A stretch of DNA of 39,890 bases from Candidatus Methanophagales archaeon (GCA_030602585.1 JAUVZJ010000013.1:1-39890), one strand, 5' to 3'; positions 15,291 to 24,410 are shown, counted from the first letter of the stretch. Notes: generated by a model not told the origin, from the sequence alone. Numbers and translations are program-made.

Positions 15291-16310
15291 ATGAACATAC
15301 TTGCCATAGATATAGGAGCCGGAACACAGGATATAATGGTCTATGATGACGAGAAAGGATTTGATAACGCTTACAAGCTCGTTCTACCTTCTCCCACTCG
15401 CTTCTTCGCCGCGGAAGTTCGGAAATCCACCGAGGATCTGGTTATCTTTGGTGACACAATGGGCGGAGGTCCTTTCTCTCGTGCCGTGCTTGAGCATCTC
15501 AGGAATTACAAAGTTTACATGACGGAAAGTGCCGCAAGGACACTCAAAGACGATTTGGAAGTCGTTAAAAACTATGGAATCGAGATTATAGCCGAGGATG
15601 AGGTAGGGAGTATGAACGAAGAAGCGAAGCCTATAAGAATTTCTGACTTTAATCCCGGGCTTCTGCCGTTTCTTTCTTCTTCCGGTATAGAAACATCTTT
15701 TGACGTTATTGCGATTGCGGTTCAGGACCACGGTGTAGCACCACAGGGCGTTACCGATAGAGAAAATAGGTTTCGTTTAATCGCGGAGAAGGTAGGAAGT
15801 GGAATAGAATCCTTTGCTTATCTCGACGGTGTGCCGGAAAATCTTAGCAGGATGAACTCGCTATTTCATTCAGTGAGAATGTGGTATGATGGGCACATCC
15901 TTTTGATGGATACGGGACCTGCTGCGGTCCTGGGCTCGCTTGAAGATGAACGCGTGAAAGAGAAGAAGAAGGTGGTGTGCATAAATGTCGGAAATGCACA
16001 TACCATTGCGATGTCCGTGAACGAGGAACGAATAGCCGGTGTTTTTGAGCACCATACGCACCTCCTCGATAAACAAAAGCTCGGTTACTACATTAAAAAA
16101 CTCGCAGATGGAGAAATAACATTTAAAGAGGTGTTTGATGATGGTGGACATGGCGCATTGGCAATAGAAGAAAACCAGCCTGAGATAATATCGTTGACAG
16201 GACCAAAGCGTGAGAAAATGAAAGGACTCGGTATTTCTTCCGCTCCCGCCGGCGATATGATGATGACAGGACCGGTTGGCTTGATAAAAGCGGTGTTGAA
16301 TAGGCTTTAA
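15291..16310 (+). CDS. DUF1786-family ASKHA-like protein
   Basis: This 339-residue cytoplasmic protein opens with MNILAIDIGAGTQDIMVYDD, the phosphate-1 motif of actin/sugar-kinase/Hsp70-type ATPases. A second such loop, VVCINVGNAHTIAM, lies near residue 229. Together with DHGVAPQGVTDRENRFR this matches DUF1786, sometimes annotated as related to pyruvate formate-lyase activating enzyme although no radical SAM motif is present. There is no CxxxCxxC here either. The true activity is unknown. The promoter region is occupied by a GC-rich repeat, so regulation may involve that structure. Confidence 0.8.
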   Translation: MNILAIDIGAGTQDIMVYDDEKGFDNAYKLVLPSPTRFFAAEVRKSTEDLVIFGDTMGGGPFSRAVLEHLRNYKVYMTESAARTLKDDLEVVKNYGIEIIAEDEVGSMNEEAKPIRISDFNPGLLPFLSSSGIETSFDVIAIAVQDHGVAPQGVTDRENRFRLIAEKVGSGIESFAYLDGVPENLSRMNSLFHSVRMWYDGHILLMDTGPAAVLGSLEDERVKEKKKVVCINVGNAHTIAMSVNEERIAGVFEHHTHLLDKQKLGYYIKKLADGEITFKEVFDDGGHGALAIEENQPEIISLTGPKREKMKGLGISSAPAGDMMMTGPVGLIKAVLNRL

Positions 16311-16328
16311 GTCAGAAAAGCAACTTTG

Positions 16329-17030
16329 CTACTTCTCCGTCAAATATTTACACCCCTGAATCTGCTGCGGGAATACACCTTCCACAATTTTCCTCTTCTT
16401 CTTTAATTCTTTAAAAATGTCCTCATGACGATCTTTGATGGAGTTCCAAGCCTCTTTGGAATTTTCAGAATCTCCAACTTCTATTTTAAGCATCCCCGCA
16501 GCTTTCAGTAAATGGTCTTCTATGCTATGCTTGTCTGTATGGATTTCATCAAGACCGTTTATAACGAGTATCAACTCAAATTCCTTGCTACCATATTTAT
16601 ATTTACATTCATAAACTTTCAGCCTTTTTTCGCTTTCATCTTCTTCGTCAATTATTTTGATTTCGCACTTTGCGAGATTTTTCAAGCTCTTTTGAATTCC
16701 CTCATAAATTGTATGTAGTGATTCGTCTTCCTGATCCATTAAAAATATGATTTTGCGAATGTTCCCTTTCAAGTATGCCGGAATCAAACCAATGCAGTCA
16801 ATCCTCTTTTCCTCTTTAGGTTTAACTATCCCTGCAATTTTGTCCCCCTTTAAATGGAAAGCAATTATACTGAAAGCAATATCATCGGGAGTCCCGTCAC
16901 CTATGACCACAAGAGTATCCAAATCCTGTGTAGCCACTTCTTTGACAAGAACATCCATCTTAAGACGCCTCGAAATTTTGGATATGTTTGTTGCTAATCT
17001 ACTGCTCGGCTCTAGCGTATAGAGTTTCAT
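16329..17030 (-). CDS. Partner protein of AAA ATPase, possibly TOPRIM-like nuclease
   Basis: This 233-residue protein overlaps the upstream ATPase by 4 bases (ATGA), so the two are translationally coupled. It has an alpha/beta core with acidic strand ends: TLVVIGDGTPDDI, IIFLMDQEDESLH and IHTDKHSIEDHLL. The arrangement resembles the TOPRIM-type partners of OLD- and PARIS-like ATPases, where an acidic residue after strand 1 and a DxD after strand 3 bind metal. The usual glutamate-glycine is not seen, so the nuclease assignment is speculative. A lysine- and glutamate-rich C-terminus follows. Together with the ATPase it probably forms a defence module. Confidence 0.55.
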   Translation of the reverse strand: MKLYTLEPSSRLATNISKISRRLKMDVLVKEVATQDLDTLVVIGDGTPDDIAFSIIAFHLKGDKIAGIVKPKEEKRIDCIGLIPAYLKGNIRKIIFLMDQEDESLHTIYEGIQKSLKNLAKCEIKIIDEEDESEKRLKVYECKYKYGSKEFELILVINGLDEIHTDKHSIEDHLLKAAGMLKIEVGDSENSKEAWNSIKDRHEDIFKELKKKRKIVEGVFPQQIQGCKYLTEK

Positions 17031-18067
17031 AGTAAAAATGGCTCCGCAACTCTCACATCAATTCCGGCTTCGAGAAACTCCTCTATGTCCTTTAACGTGA
17101 GACTCTTAGCTTTAAGATTGCTCTTCTCCAACGAAGTCAGATAAATCGCTGCTTTTTCTTCGTTCAAACCTGCTATCGTTCTCGCAGCCTCTAAACTGTG
17201 CGTTGTAAAAATGACCTGATTGCCATTTTCTACTATATCAAAAAACCATTCAGCAATACTCAGCAGCATTCTCGGGTTGAGATGCGCTTCAATATCATCC
17301 CATAACAAGACCTTCGGTTTCTCTAATTCGTAAAGAATCCTCGCAATTATATAACTCTGGACGCCTTCACCAAGGTCACCAAGTCGTATCCTCCGCCCAT
17401 CTTCTAAGAATCCGTAAATCGCCAATTTCCCACCAAGAAAGGGTTCTATCGTTATGTCCCTGTAATTATCATAAACAAGCCCTGAAACTTCCTCAGCAAC
17501 TTTTTTGCAAATCCCTAAATTTATTATTGATGCCCAATTTCTCTCTAAGTATTGATAACCCATTTTGACCAATTTCGAGCTTATTAAGAGCGTATTATCT
17601 ATGAACAATTCTGATATCTCCCCACTCGGATGCGCCTCGGACATAGGCATACTTCCAATCCTGCGTGTTTCTACCTTTTCACCATTAATTGTTGCTGGAT
17701 AAATCTCTCCTGTCTTTTGCTTGTTTGTAGACGCAAAGATATATGGAGCGTTTTTAGTGAATAGAAGTAAATAGTCATCGCTATCCACTTTACAGCCAAT
17801 TTCGGCTTGGTTTGCCGTATAATTATAGAGCAAAAACGCATATCCCTCACTGCTGAGAGTTTCATGCATTGAATGTATGACTTCTGCTGCTGTGTTATAT
17901 CTCGTCACATAAGGAACCGTGCGAAACGGATTTGGTGCTAAGAACAGCGCTTCAAGAATCGTTGTCTTCCCCGAATTATTTCCTCCCAAGAGGATTGTCA
18001 GTGGTTTTAATTCTATCTCACCTTCTTCTATCCCTCTGAAATTCTTTATTCTCAGTTTCGTTATCAT
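17027..18067 (-). CDS. AAA15/AAA21-family ATPase, probable defence component
   Basis: This 346-residue SMC/OLD-like ABC ATPase starts MITKLRIKNFRGIEEGEIEL. It has Walker A GGNNSGKTT (about residues 29-37), a long helical insertion, a signature-like LGDLGEGVQSY, Walker B VLLWDDIEAHLNP and the switch His in IFTTHSLEA. These ATPases pair with small effector proteins in anti-phage systems such as PARIS and OLD/Gabija-like modules. The partner gene directly overlaps its end. The role in defence is inferred from that pairing; a DNA-repair or toxin role is also possible. Confidence 0.85.
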   Translation of the reverse strand: MITKLRIKNFRGIEEGEIELKPLTILLGGNNSGKTTILEALFLAPNPFRTVPYVTRYNTAAEVIHSMHETLSSEGYAFLLYNYTANQAEIGCKVDSDDYLLLFTKNAPYIFASTNKQKTGEIYPATINGEKVETRRIGSMPMSEAHPSGEISELFIDNTLLISSKLVKMGYQYLERNWASIINLGICKKVAEEVSGLVYDNYRDITIEPFLGGKLAIYGFLEDGRRIRLGDLGEGVQSYIIARILYELEKPKVLLWDDIEAHLNPRMLLSIAEWFFDIVENGNQVIFTTHSLEAARTIAGLNEEKAAIYLTSLEKSNLKAKSLTLKDIEEFLEAGIDVRVAEPFLL

Positions 18068-18168
18068 AATTGTTGTTCGTAGTTGGTAATAAATAAAGTT
18101 TGCTGCTAACTTTTATTCCTGAACATCTTAAATAATTTAAAAGACTGTATAAGGACAGAGGAATAAAA

Positions 18169-19440
18169 ATGTTTTTAAAACCCATCCTTCCGTTTATTGC
18201 AATAGGTCTTTTCCTTCTGGCGCTGTTATTCCGTAGAAGAGAAGTAGGCGCTTCAGGTTGGCTATTTATCGCCGGTTACTGCTATTTCGAAGCTTCCGAC
18301 TATTTCGCGTTGGAAGAATACTTTGACGCCTCTGTAACGCTGGTATTTATTACTTTCTCGCTTCTTTTGGCTTTCTTTTTGGTAAAAACAAGTGAAAATG
18401 AAGATTTGTTTTTGTTTAGAACGGACATAAGACTCGAAGAAGACTTGAATAAGGGTATCCTCACGGAAAAGTTGAAGAAAGTGTTCAAAACCAATGGATT
18501 TTCACTTTCTGATAGTGTCACTATTGCAAAAAGAAAAGAGAATGAATGGGTGATAGCTGATGAAAAAATGGGGTATTTGTTTAGCATAGGTGCGGGATTA
18601 GAAGATGATTTGAACAAAAGCACTGTTCCGGAAGAATTGAGGAATATATGCAAAGCAAAAAAACTTCCACTTTCTGATAATGCCACTATTACGAAAGGAA
18701 AAGAGAATGAATGGGTAATAGCCGATGAAGAAAAGTTTATTGTCAGAAAAGAAGCCCGGAAACTAAATCTTTACAAAATGAGAAAGTTCTTTGCCAGAAA
18801 AGAGGATGAAAAGCTAAACATTTACAAGGACTACAAAGTCCTTGATTTATTTTTCTTGGTAACAAAAATTGCACTTATAACCGCTGTATTTTACTTCCCC
18901 TTCTCGGAAATTTCTTCTCTCTCGGAACTTCTCATTTACATCACCACTAAAATAACTGCGACGATGTTGAACCTTTTTAATCCGGGTAGTGTTTACATGA
19001 TTTCTTCCTTTATATATCCCACATCTACTTCCTTTGAGGTGGAAATAATCTTAGCGTGCACCGCGATACAAAGTATGGTTCTTTTTACTGGTTTGGTTTT
19101 TGGTGTAAATGCTCCTATGAGAAGAAAGCTAAAAGCCTTTTTTGTCTCTGTTCCTGTTATTTATGGATTGAACATAATCAGAAACGTGTTTGTCGTAACC
19201 GCTTATTTCGAGCAGTGGTTTGCTTCTCCTCGCTGGCAATGGTTCTTGCAATGGTTTATTAGAGCTCCTCCAGTGCAAAGCTTTGACATAGCGCATGGAG
19301 TAATAGCAAGAATAGGCATAATGATTTCGCTGATTGTTATTGCCTACGCAGTGTTCGTCATACTCCCGGAGGCATTGGACTTAGTAGAGGATTTCTTCCG
19401 CTTTTTAAAAAAGACCGTTTCAACACGCATCAAAGGATAA
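18169..19440 (+). CDS. Archaeosortase with an inserted tandem-repeat domain
   Basis: This 423-residue membrane protein carries the catalytic triad of exosortase/archaeosortase transpeptidases: Cys297 in ILACTAIQS, Arg338 in NIIRNVF and His376 in FDIAHGVIARIG. Such enzymes process C-terminal sorting signals (for example PGF-CTERM) of surface proteins at the membrane. Usual members are about 260-310 aa. Here a hydrophilic block (about residues 76-225) separates the first two or three helices from the catalytic part. It contains two copies of a roughly 45-residue unit (about 88-133 and 143-188), each ending KENEWVIADE. A short tail unit, RKEARKLNLYK/RKEDEKLNIYK, is also doubled. No sorted protein is seen in the window. 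A TTTAAAAG box and GGACAGAGGA precede the ATG. Confidence 0.88.
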   Translation: MFLKPILPFIAIGLFLLALLFRRREVGASGWLFIAGYCYFEASDYFALEEYFDASVTLVFITFSLLLAFFLVKTSENEDLFLFRTDIRLEEDLNKGILTEKLKKVFKTNGFSLSDSVTIAKRKENEWVIADEKMGYLFSIGAGLEDDLNKSTVPEELRNICKAKKLPLSDNATITKGKENEWVIADEEKFIVRKEARKLNLYKMRKFFARKEDEKLNIYKDYKVLDLFFLVTKIALITAVFYFPFSEISSLSELLIYITTKITATMLNLFNPGSVYMISSFIYPTSTSFEVEIILACTAIQSMVLFTGLVFGVNAPMRRKLKAFFVSVPVIYGLNIIRNVFVVTAYFEQWFASPRWQWFLQWFIRAPPVQSFDIAHGVIARIGIMISLIVIAYAVFVILPEALDLVEDFFRFLKKTVSTRIKG

Positions 19441-19802
19441 TCCATCTCCTCTTCGTATTTCATCCTTGCATGCACTTCCACATCCGCGTACCTGACCACG
19501 ACTTTCACGTCCAGCATTTCGCCATTTAACTCACAATATTTGAATTGCTGCTCATTCTCGCACAGCCTTACCTTCTCTCTGTCTATTTCCACTTCTACGC
19601 TGCTTACCCACGGTTGAAGCGATACACTTCTCTCTATTGCCCTCTCTAACTTTTCCAATGTTTCCGTGCTCACAGGCGTGCCTATAAACTGATGGTATAG
19701 AGCACCCAATTTGATGCCTGCTTCGAATAACGCTTTGTCTCTATCCGATATTTCCTTTTCCACTTCCACTTCCTCTGCCCTCAATCCGCTTTCCTCTTTC
19801 AC
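19344..19802 (-). CDS. mptD: Archaeal dihydroneopterin aldolase (MptD family)
   Basis: This 152-residue protein has the MptD/DUF372 core FEAGIKLGALYHQFIGTPVS, LERAIERSVSLQPWVSSVEV and a terminal YPLMRVE. The family cleaves 7,8-dihydroneopterin to 6-hydroxymethyl-dihydropterin plus glycolaldehyde in tetrahydromethanopterin synthesis. The start is a GTG at 19802, as no ATG lies before the core. It follows tgtA by 39 bases. The last 20 residues are low-complexity (KKRKKSSTKSNASG) and lie in a 97-base convergent overlap with the archaeosortase gene; typical family members stop near YPLM. Confidence 0.88.
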   Translation of the reverse strand: MKEESGLRAEEVEVEKEISDRDKALFEAGIKLGALYHQFIGTPVSTETLEKLERAIERSVSLQPWVSSVEVEIDREKVRLCENEQQFKYCELNGEMLDVKVVVRYADVEVHARMKYEEEMDYPLMRVETVFFKKRKKSSTKSNASGSMTNTA

Positions 19803-19841
19803 TTTCGCCTAGACATTTAAACTTCCCAATTACTATATTCT

Positions 19842-21317
19842 TTACTTCTTCCTCACCTCTGCGTACTTCCCTATTTCTTCAATCAACGGATGTCCTTCCC
19901 AACTGCAGTCGTAAAGGAAAGCAAAGTTTGCTCTTCCCTTGTTCATTGCCAGCAGTTTCAATACATTTTGCAACGCCACCGTCTTGGCTTCGTTATCCAC
20001 TTCTGCCGGTATTTCCGACTGCCCCACCGGATAGCTCTCTGATAGCTCCGCGGGATAAGGTCCAAACGGTGGTTTTACGAAAAATACATGGTCATAGTTT
20101 CCACTTTCCACCTCTTTTTCCTTTAACCTTTCTGTTGTTGCTGCTGTCGCTTTTATCAATACGTTACCGGATAATTTGAACCTGTCCATTTTATAAACAT
20201 GTCTCAATACCTCCGGTCGGTGTGCAGAGCACTCGCTGAGATAAAAGAAAGTATGTTTTGTAGCAGGGTCGTATTTCTCAATCAACGCCGAATATTTCGC
20301 CATCCGCTTCAATGCGTTCAGCAAAGCAGGATATGCCCTGCATCTTCTCTCGCATAACTCCCACAGGCTTCCCTCCGCTATACTCTGCTTTACCATCCGC
20401 ATCTCCTCAAACGTAACCCACAAGTTATGCGACGCCAGTAAATCCTTGCTTTCTTTTAACTCGTTTACGCTGTAAGAGGAACACACAGGGCAAGAACATG
20501 GAAGATAACGTAAACCCTCCATTTTTCTCGTCCCATCGCTCGTTATATACCTCTTCCCTTTTGCATATAATGCATACGCTGCGGAGTCGAAGAGGTCGCA
20601 GCCCAAAGCCACCGCTAAGGGAAAGAGCATCGGATGACCTGCGCCGAAGAGATGAACCGGTGCGTTCGACGGCAAATTCGTTTTCGACGCCACGATTATA
20701 TCCACCAGTTTATCAAATTTGTGGGATTCCAGCAAGGGCACCACACCCCCTATTGCATACACGTCAAAACCGATTTCTGCAACACGCTTTGCGCTCTCCT
20801 CTCGCAAGTCCAAAAAAGTGGAACCTTGCACAACTCCCGCAAGCATATTATTTTGAATTATGCTCCTTGCTTCTCGCATCCTTATCAGTGTTTCCTCTAA
20901 ATCATCCTTTGCTCTTTCCCTCTTCACGTATGGCGCTGTTGGTATGTCCAGAGGCACACATACATCAGAGCCTATACGCTGCTGAAATTCCAATATTTCC
21001 GTATTACTCACCTCTACGTCTTTATACTCGTAGAGTTGGTAAGAACCTGAATCAGTCATTATCGGCATTTCGCATCCCAAAAGCGAATGAATGCCTTTCT
21101 TAACCGCTTCTTCTCGTAAATTTGCTTTCCTGTATATTATATACGCATTTGCAATGAGCATCTCTGCTCCATACTTCTTCATTTCATCAGCCCCGATTGA
21201 CATGAGGTTCGGGTTTATTACTGGCATTATCGTCGGCGTCTCTACGTTCCCATGCGCCGTTCGAAGCTTTCCTATTCTTCCCATTAAGTCCTTATGCTGT
21301 ATTTCAAACTCGATCAT
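19842..21317 (-). CDS. tgtA: Archaeal tRNA-guanine(15) transglycosylase
   Basis: ArcTGT swaps guanine-15 of tRNA for preQ0 in archaeosine synthesis. The 491-residue protein shows the TIM-barrel core: active-site MTDSGSYQLYEY near residue 87, GVVQGSTFLDLR, YAIGGVVPLLESH, nucleophile region LFDSAAYALYAKGKRYIT, and zinc-site cysteines in LPCSCPVCSSYSV. A C-terminal region (about 345-491) containing FVKPPFGPYPAELSESYP follows, but I see no PUA domain, so the protein is shorter than full-length euryarchaeal ArcTGT; the PUA part may be encoded elsewhere. It appears to be operonic with mptD. Confidence 0.94.
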   Translation of the reverse strand: MIEFEIQHKDLMGRIGKLRTAHGNVETPTIMPVINPNLMSIGADEMKKYGAEMLIANAYIIYRKANLREEAVKKGIHSLLGCEMPIMTDSGSYQLYEYKDVEVSNTEILEFQQRIGSDVCVPLDIPTAPYVKRERAKDDLEETLIRMREARSIIQNNMLAGVVQGSTFLDLREESAKRVAEIGFDVYAIGGVVPLLESHKFDKLVDIIVASKTNLPSNAPVHLFGAGHPMLFPLAVALGCDLFDSAAYALYAKGKRYITSDGTRKMEGLRYLPCSCPVCSSYSVNELKESKDLLASHNLWVTFEEMRMVKQSIAEGSLWELCERRCRAYPALLNALKRMAKYSALIEKYDPATKHTFFYLSECSAHRPEVLRHVYKMDRFKLSGNVLIKATAATTERLKEKEVESGNYDHVFFVKPPFGPYPAELSESYPVGQSEIPAEVDNEAKTVALQNVLKLLAMNKGRANFAFLYDCSWEGHPLIEEIGKYAEVRKK

Positions 21318-21474
21318 ATTCCAATCCGTATTTTAAAAGAGAGTGTTTCAGGTAATTGATAATTGATTAACAAAGTTTAGTTATATATTCTATTTTGTAA
21401 AAGTAATAAGGATAGAGGGAAGATAGAACTATTACTAAACCGAACAATTACAGATAGGAGGTGCAGATACAGAT

Positions 21475-22275
21475 ATGGCAAACGAAAAGGGAAAAATTTT
21501 GATTACACTCACGCCTTCGGAATCGAAGAGGCTGATTGCAAAGGGCGTGAAGAATTTGGACGAAGTGCAGCGAGCATTGAAGCATGGCATCGTTATAATA
21601 GCACTGGGAACCACAAACGCTTATGTAGCCGATGCGATTTTGAATGCCTTGCCAGGGTCGGGAAAGAAAATTGACATGCAGAGATACGCAGCAGGTGTCA
21701 TAACTGACGAGGGTACCTGCGTAGTCCCAAAAGAAGAAAGAGAAAAAGAGGTGATAATAAAGAATGGGAAGATAAGCGATGAGGGCATAAAAAAAGCGAT
21801 AGGGGGGTTATCAGCGGAAGACGTGTTCATAAAGGGAGCAAATGCGTTGGATGCAACCGGAAACGCAGGTGTACTCATGGCAAATCCTGTCGGCGGCACG
21901 ATAGGTTCTGCGCTCGGAACGGTTATGGCGAGAGGCGTGAATTTCATAATACCCGTAGGCATTGAGAAAACAGTGCCCTATTCCATTATAGAGGCGGCAA
22001 AGCGTGTGGGAAACGAAAAATTCTACAAATCGGTGGGTATTCCAGTAGGACTGATGCCCGTGCATGGTAAGGTAATTACAGAGATAGAGGCATTGAAGAT
22101 ATTGGGTGCTGAAGATGCATTCCCCATAGGTGCAGGCGGTGTAGATGGCGGTGAGGGTTCTGTCGTTATATGTGCTGAAGGCAGCGCTGAGAAGATGGAC
22201 GAATTGATGACGCTTATAACACAAATAAAGGGAGAAGCGCACGTAAAAGTGGTGAGAAAGGACTGTGGGACTTAA
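21475..22275 (+). CDS. Conserved archaeal protein of unknown function
   Basis: I do not recognise a named family for this 266-residue soluble protein. It is rich in glycine turns between hydrophobic strands: GIVIIALGTTNAYVADAIL, MANPVGGTIGSALGTVMARG and FPIGAGGVDGGEGSVVIC. That suggests a compact alpha/beta enzyme fold with phosphate- or nucleotide-binding loops. The leader is long (about 65 bases after the TTATATATT box near 21381), with an ideal AGGAGGTG ribosome site, so it is probably well expressed. It is divergent from tgtA and precedes hsp20, which has its own promoter. Confidence 0.8.
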   Translation: MANEKGKILITLTPSESKRLIAKGVKNLDEVQRALKHGIVIIALGTTNAYVADAILNALPGSGKKIDMQRYAAGVITDEGTCVVPKEEREKEVIIKNGKISDEGIKKAIGGLSAEDVFIKGANALDATGNAGVLMANPVGGTIGSALGTVMARGVNFIIPVGIEKTVPYSIIEAAKRVGNEKFYKSVGIPVGLMPVHGKVITEIEALKILGAEDAFPIGAGGVDGGEGSVVICAEGSAEKMDELMTLITQIKGEAHVKVVRKDCGT

Positions 22276-22284
22276 CGCTACAAA

Positions 22285-22292
22285 TTTTTATA
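22285..22292 (+). promoter_or_regulatory. TATA box of hsp20
   Basis: TTTTTATA is centred about 28 bases before the ATG at 22317 with no ribosome site between, so the hsp20 mRNA is leaderless or nearly so. It starts just 10 bases after the stop of the upstream gene. Confidence 0.55.
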
Positions 22293-22316
22293 GTATCGAA
22301 TTAAAAATAATAAAGT

Positions 22317-22976
22317 ATGGAAAAAAGGAAGAGACCCTCTATATTTGATTTGGTGGAGCGGTATATGGAGCAGATGGTCGAAGAGATGGGGAGTCTGCCC
22401 GCGCCATTCGAGGAGGAATTTTCGAGACGGATGAGAAGAGAGCCGGAGGAGAGAGAAGAGTGGTTAAAAGACCCGTTTGAAGAGATGATGAGGAAGTTAG
22501 AAGATGAAATGCCAGAGGAGCTCAAGAGTTTTGTAACGGAGGAGGAGACGCCGGAGGGTAAAATGAGAAGATACGGTCCTTTCATCTATGGGTTCTCTTA
22601 CACGAAGGAGCCGGGAAAGGAGCCGGAGATAGAGGAATTTGGGAATATAAGACCTTCGCATAGAAGGATAGAGCCTTTTCCGAGGGGTGAGCGCGAACCT
22701 TTAATAGATGTAATTGACCAAAAGGATGCATACGAAGTCGTTGCTGAATTGCCCGGTGTCGAGAAGAAGGATATAAAGTTGCATACAACCGAGGACTCGC
22801 TGGAAATAAAAACCGAAAACGAGAAAAGGTTTTATAAGGAAATACCCTTCGATATGCCCGTAAAGCAGGAAACTGCAAAGGCGACTTATAAAAACGGTGT
22901 TCTCAGCGTGACGATAACAAAGAAGGCGGAAGGGGGGAAAGGGGGAGCGAAGAAGACTGCTATATCATTAGAGTGA
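22317..22976 (+). CDS. hsp20: Hsp20/alpha-crystallin small heat shock protein
   Basis: This 219-residue small chaperone keeps unfolding proteins soluble. The alpha-crystallin domain covers about residues 120-210 (LIDVIDQKDAYEVVAELPGV, LEIKTENEKRFYKEIPFDMP, ATYKNGVLSVTITKK). The NGVLSVTI motif is the family hallmark. The N-terminal 115 residues are unusually long and highly charged (ERYMEQMVEEMGSL, RRMRREPEEREEW), giving a protein larger than the usual 140-170 aa. No clear I-x-I tail is present; TAISLE at the end may stand in for it. Confidence 0.93.
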   Translation: MEKRKRPSIFDLVERYMEQMVEEMGSLPAPFEEEFSRRMRREPEEREEWLKDPFEEMMRKLEDEMPEELKSFVTEEETPEGKMRRYGPFIYGFSYTKEPGKEPEIEEFGNIRPSHRRIEPFPRGEREPLIDVIDQKDAYEVVAELPGVEKKDIKLHTTEDSLEIKTENEKRFYKEIPFDMPVKQETAKATYKNGVLSVTITKKAEGGKGGAKKTAISLE

Positions 22977-22991
22977 GCGAAGGGGGCAACC

Positions 22992-23576
22992 TTAAGACAA
23001 TACCTTTATCAATTCAAAAAACTCCTTAGCCGCTTTACTTAGCGCTCCATCGTGATTCTCTATTATTTTCACCGATGCGCCGGTAAGACAGGCATAAGCC
23101 ATTGACATCGCACGGTTCATGAATTGATGCTCTTCTATGCCCTTTTCATCCTCAACGTCCCGCTCTCGCGCCTTATCCCTTTGCCTTCGCCCGGAAATCT
23201 CAGCCGGATTCGCTTCTATCAGCACGAACTGGTCTGGCTTTATTTCACGCAATACATATTCAGGCAATCCCGGAAGATACCCCGAAGGCGTCTTTATCGT
23301 GCAATGCGTGTCTATTAGAAGGTTCGTGTTTTTTTTCCATTCCGAGATTTTGTTACAAGCAAGCATCTGTATCTCAAACTGCTTTACACCGGGCAACTTT
23401 CGCAGCTCGTCTCTTTTCTCCACAAACCCTTCTTCTTTCGCCGTTTCAAACATCACGTCGCCATAGTTTATGGGTCTGAAATCAACGTTTACGCCTTCCT
23501 CTTTCAACTTCAAAGCCTCTTTTATCACCGTTGACGACCCCGCTCCAGGCATTCCCGTTACTACAACCAAGGTCAT
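22992..23576 (-). CDS. adkA: Archaeal adenylate kinase
   Basis: This enzyme interconverts AMP + ATP and 2 ADP. The archaeal-type P-loop is VVTGMPGAGSSTV at the N-terminus. INYGDVMFETAKEEG, LLIDTHCTIKTPSGYLPGLP and RRQRDKARERD follow the AdkA pattern. I chose the ATG at 23576 (194 aa): it has AAGGAG seven bases upstream, whereas a GTG three codons earlier would touch the ribosome site. It is convergent with hsp20, only 15 bases apart, and lies just downstream of the ABC operon. Confidence 0.94.
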   Translation of the reverse strand: MTLVVVTGMPGAGSSTVIKEALKLKEEGVNVDFRPINYGDVMFETAKEEGFVEKRDELRKLPGVKQFEIQMLACNKISEWKKNTNLLIDTHCTIKTPSGYLPGLPEYVLREIKPDQFVLIEANPAEISGRRQRDKARERDVEDEKGIEEHQFMNRAMSMAYACLTGASVKIIENHDGALSKAAKEFFELIKVLS

Positions 23577-23651
23577 TTTTAGCACTCCTTTTTCTTTTGA
23601 TTTAGTCGCATCTCACTTCAATACCATTGGTTTTACTCTGTTTATTAAAAG

Positions 23652-24410
23652 TTACCTGATTCTTTGGTATTCCGAGCCAAGCCGCATAAGTAGCATCTCT
23701 CTGATCTCATTTGCCTCTACACTCGTTCGCTTCCTCGGTCTCGCTATATCAATATCCATGCACTCAACAATGTGACCGGGTCTTGCGGACATCACCGCAA
23801 CTCTATCCGCGAGATATACCGCTTCGTCAACGCTATGCGTCACGAACAAAACAGTTTTCTTTGTTCTTTTCCAAATCCCCAGCAGCTCTTCCTGAAGCAC
23901 GTTTCTCGTTTGCGCATCTACGGAGCCAAAAGGTTCATCCATTAATAAAATGGCAGGGTCCATCGCAAGAGCTCTTGCAATCGCCACCCTCTGCTTCATA
24001 CCGCCCGAAAGTTCGTATGGATAACAATTTTCAAAGCCTTTTAGACCTACAAGCTCTATGTATCTCTCTGCAATTTCTCTTCTGCCGTTTACACCAAGAT
24101 TTTCCAGTCCGAATTCCACGTTCTTCAAAACCGTTCTCCACGGGAATAACGAAAATTCCTGAAATACCATTCCTCTATCCGGAGAAGGTCCTTTCACTTC
24201 GTTACCATCCAGGATAATCTCTCCACTGCTTGGAAGGTCCAAGCCCGCAATCAGTCTTAGCAACGTTGTTTTTCCACACCCCGAGGGACCTATAATACAT
24301 AAAAATTCATTAGGCTTAACGTCCAGATTTATGTCTTCCAATGCCTTTATCTTCCCCTCTTCTGAATTAAACGTCTTTATTACGTTACGGAGTTCGAGTT
24401 TGTGGTTCAT
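23652..24410 (-). CDS. ABC transporter ATPase, SsuB/TauB/NrtD type
   Basis: This 252-residue nucleotide-binding subunit has Walker [15 protein letters not shown] (about 38-51), a Q-loop [12 protein letters not shown], signature [15 protein letters not shown], Walker [15 protein letters not shown] and H-loop [30 protein letters not shown] and the overall length place it with sulfonate/taurine/nitrate importers. Its ATG overlaps the stop of the upstream binding-protein gene (ATGA). It is the last gene of the five-gene minus-strand operon and should power the permease at 26610-27389. Confidence 0.93.
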   Translation of the reverse strand: MNHKLELRNVIKTFNSEEGKIKALEDINLDVKPNEFLCIIGPSGCGKTTLLRLIAGLDLPSSGEIILDGNEVKGPSPDRGMVFQEFSLFPWRTVLKNVEFGLENLGVNGRREIAERYIELVGLKGFENCYPYELSGGMKQRVAIARALAMDPAILLMDEPFGSVDAQTRNVLQEELLGIWKRTKKTVLFVTHSVDEAVYLADRVAVMSARPGHIVECMDIDIARPRKRTSVEANEIREMLLMRLGSEYQRIR

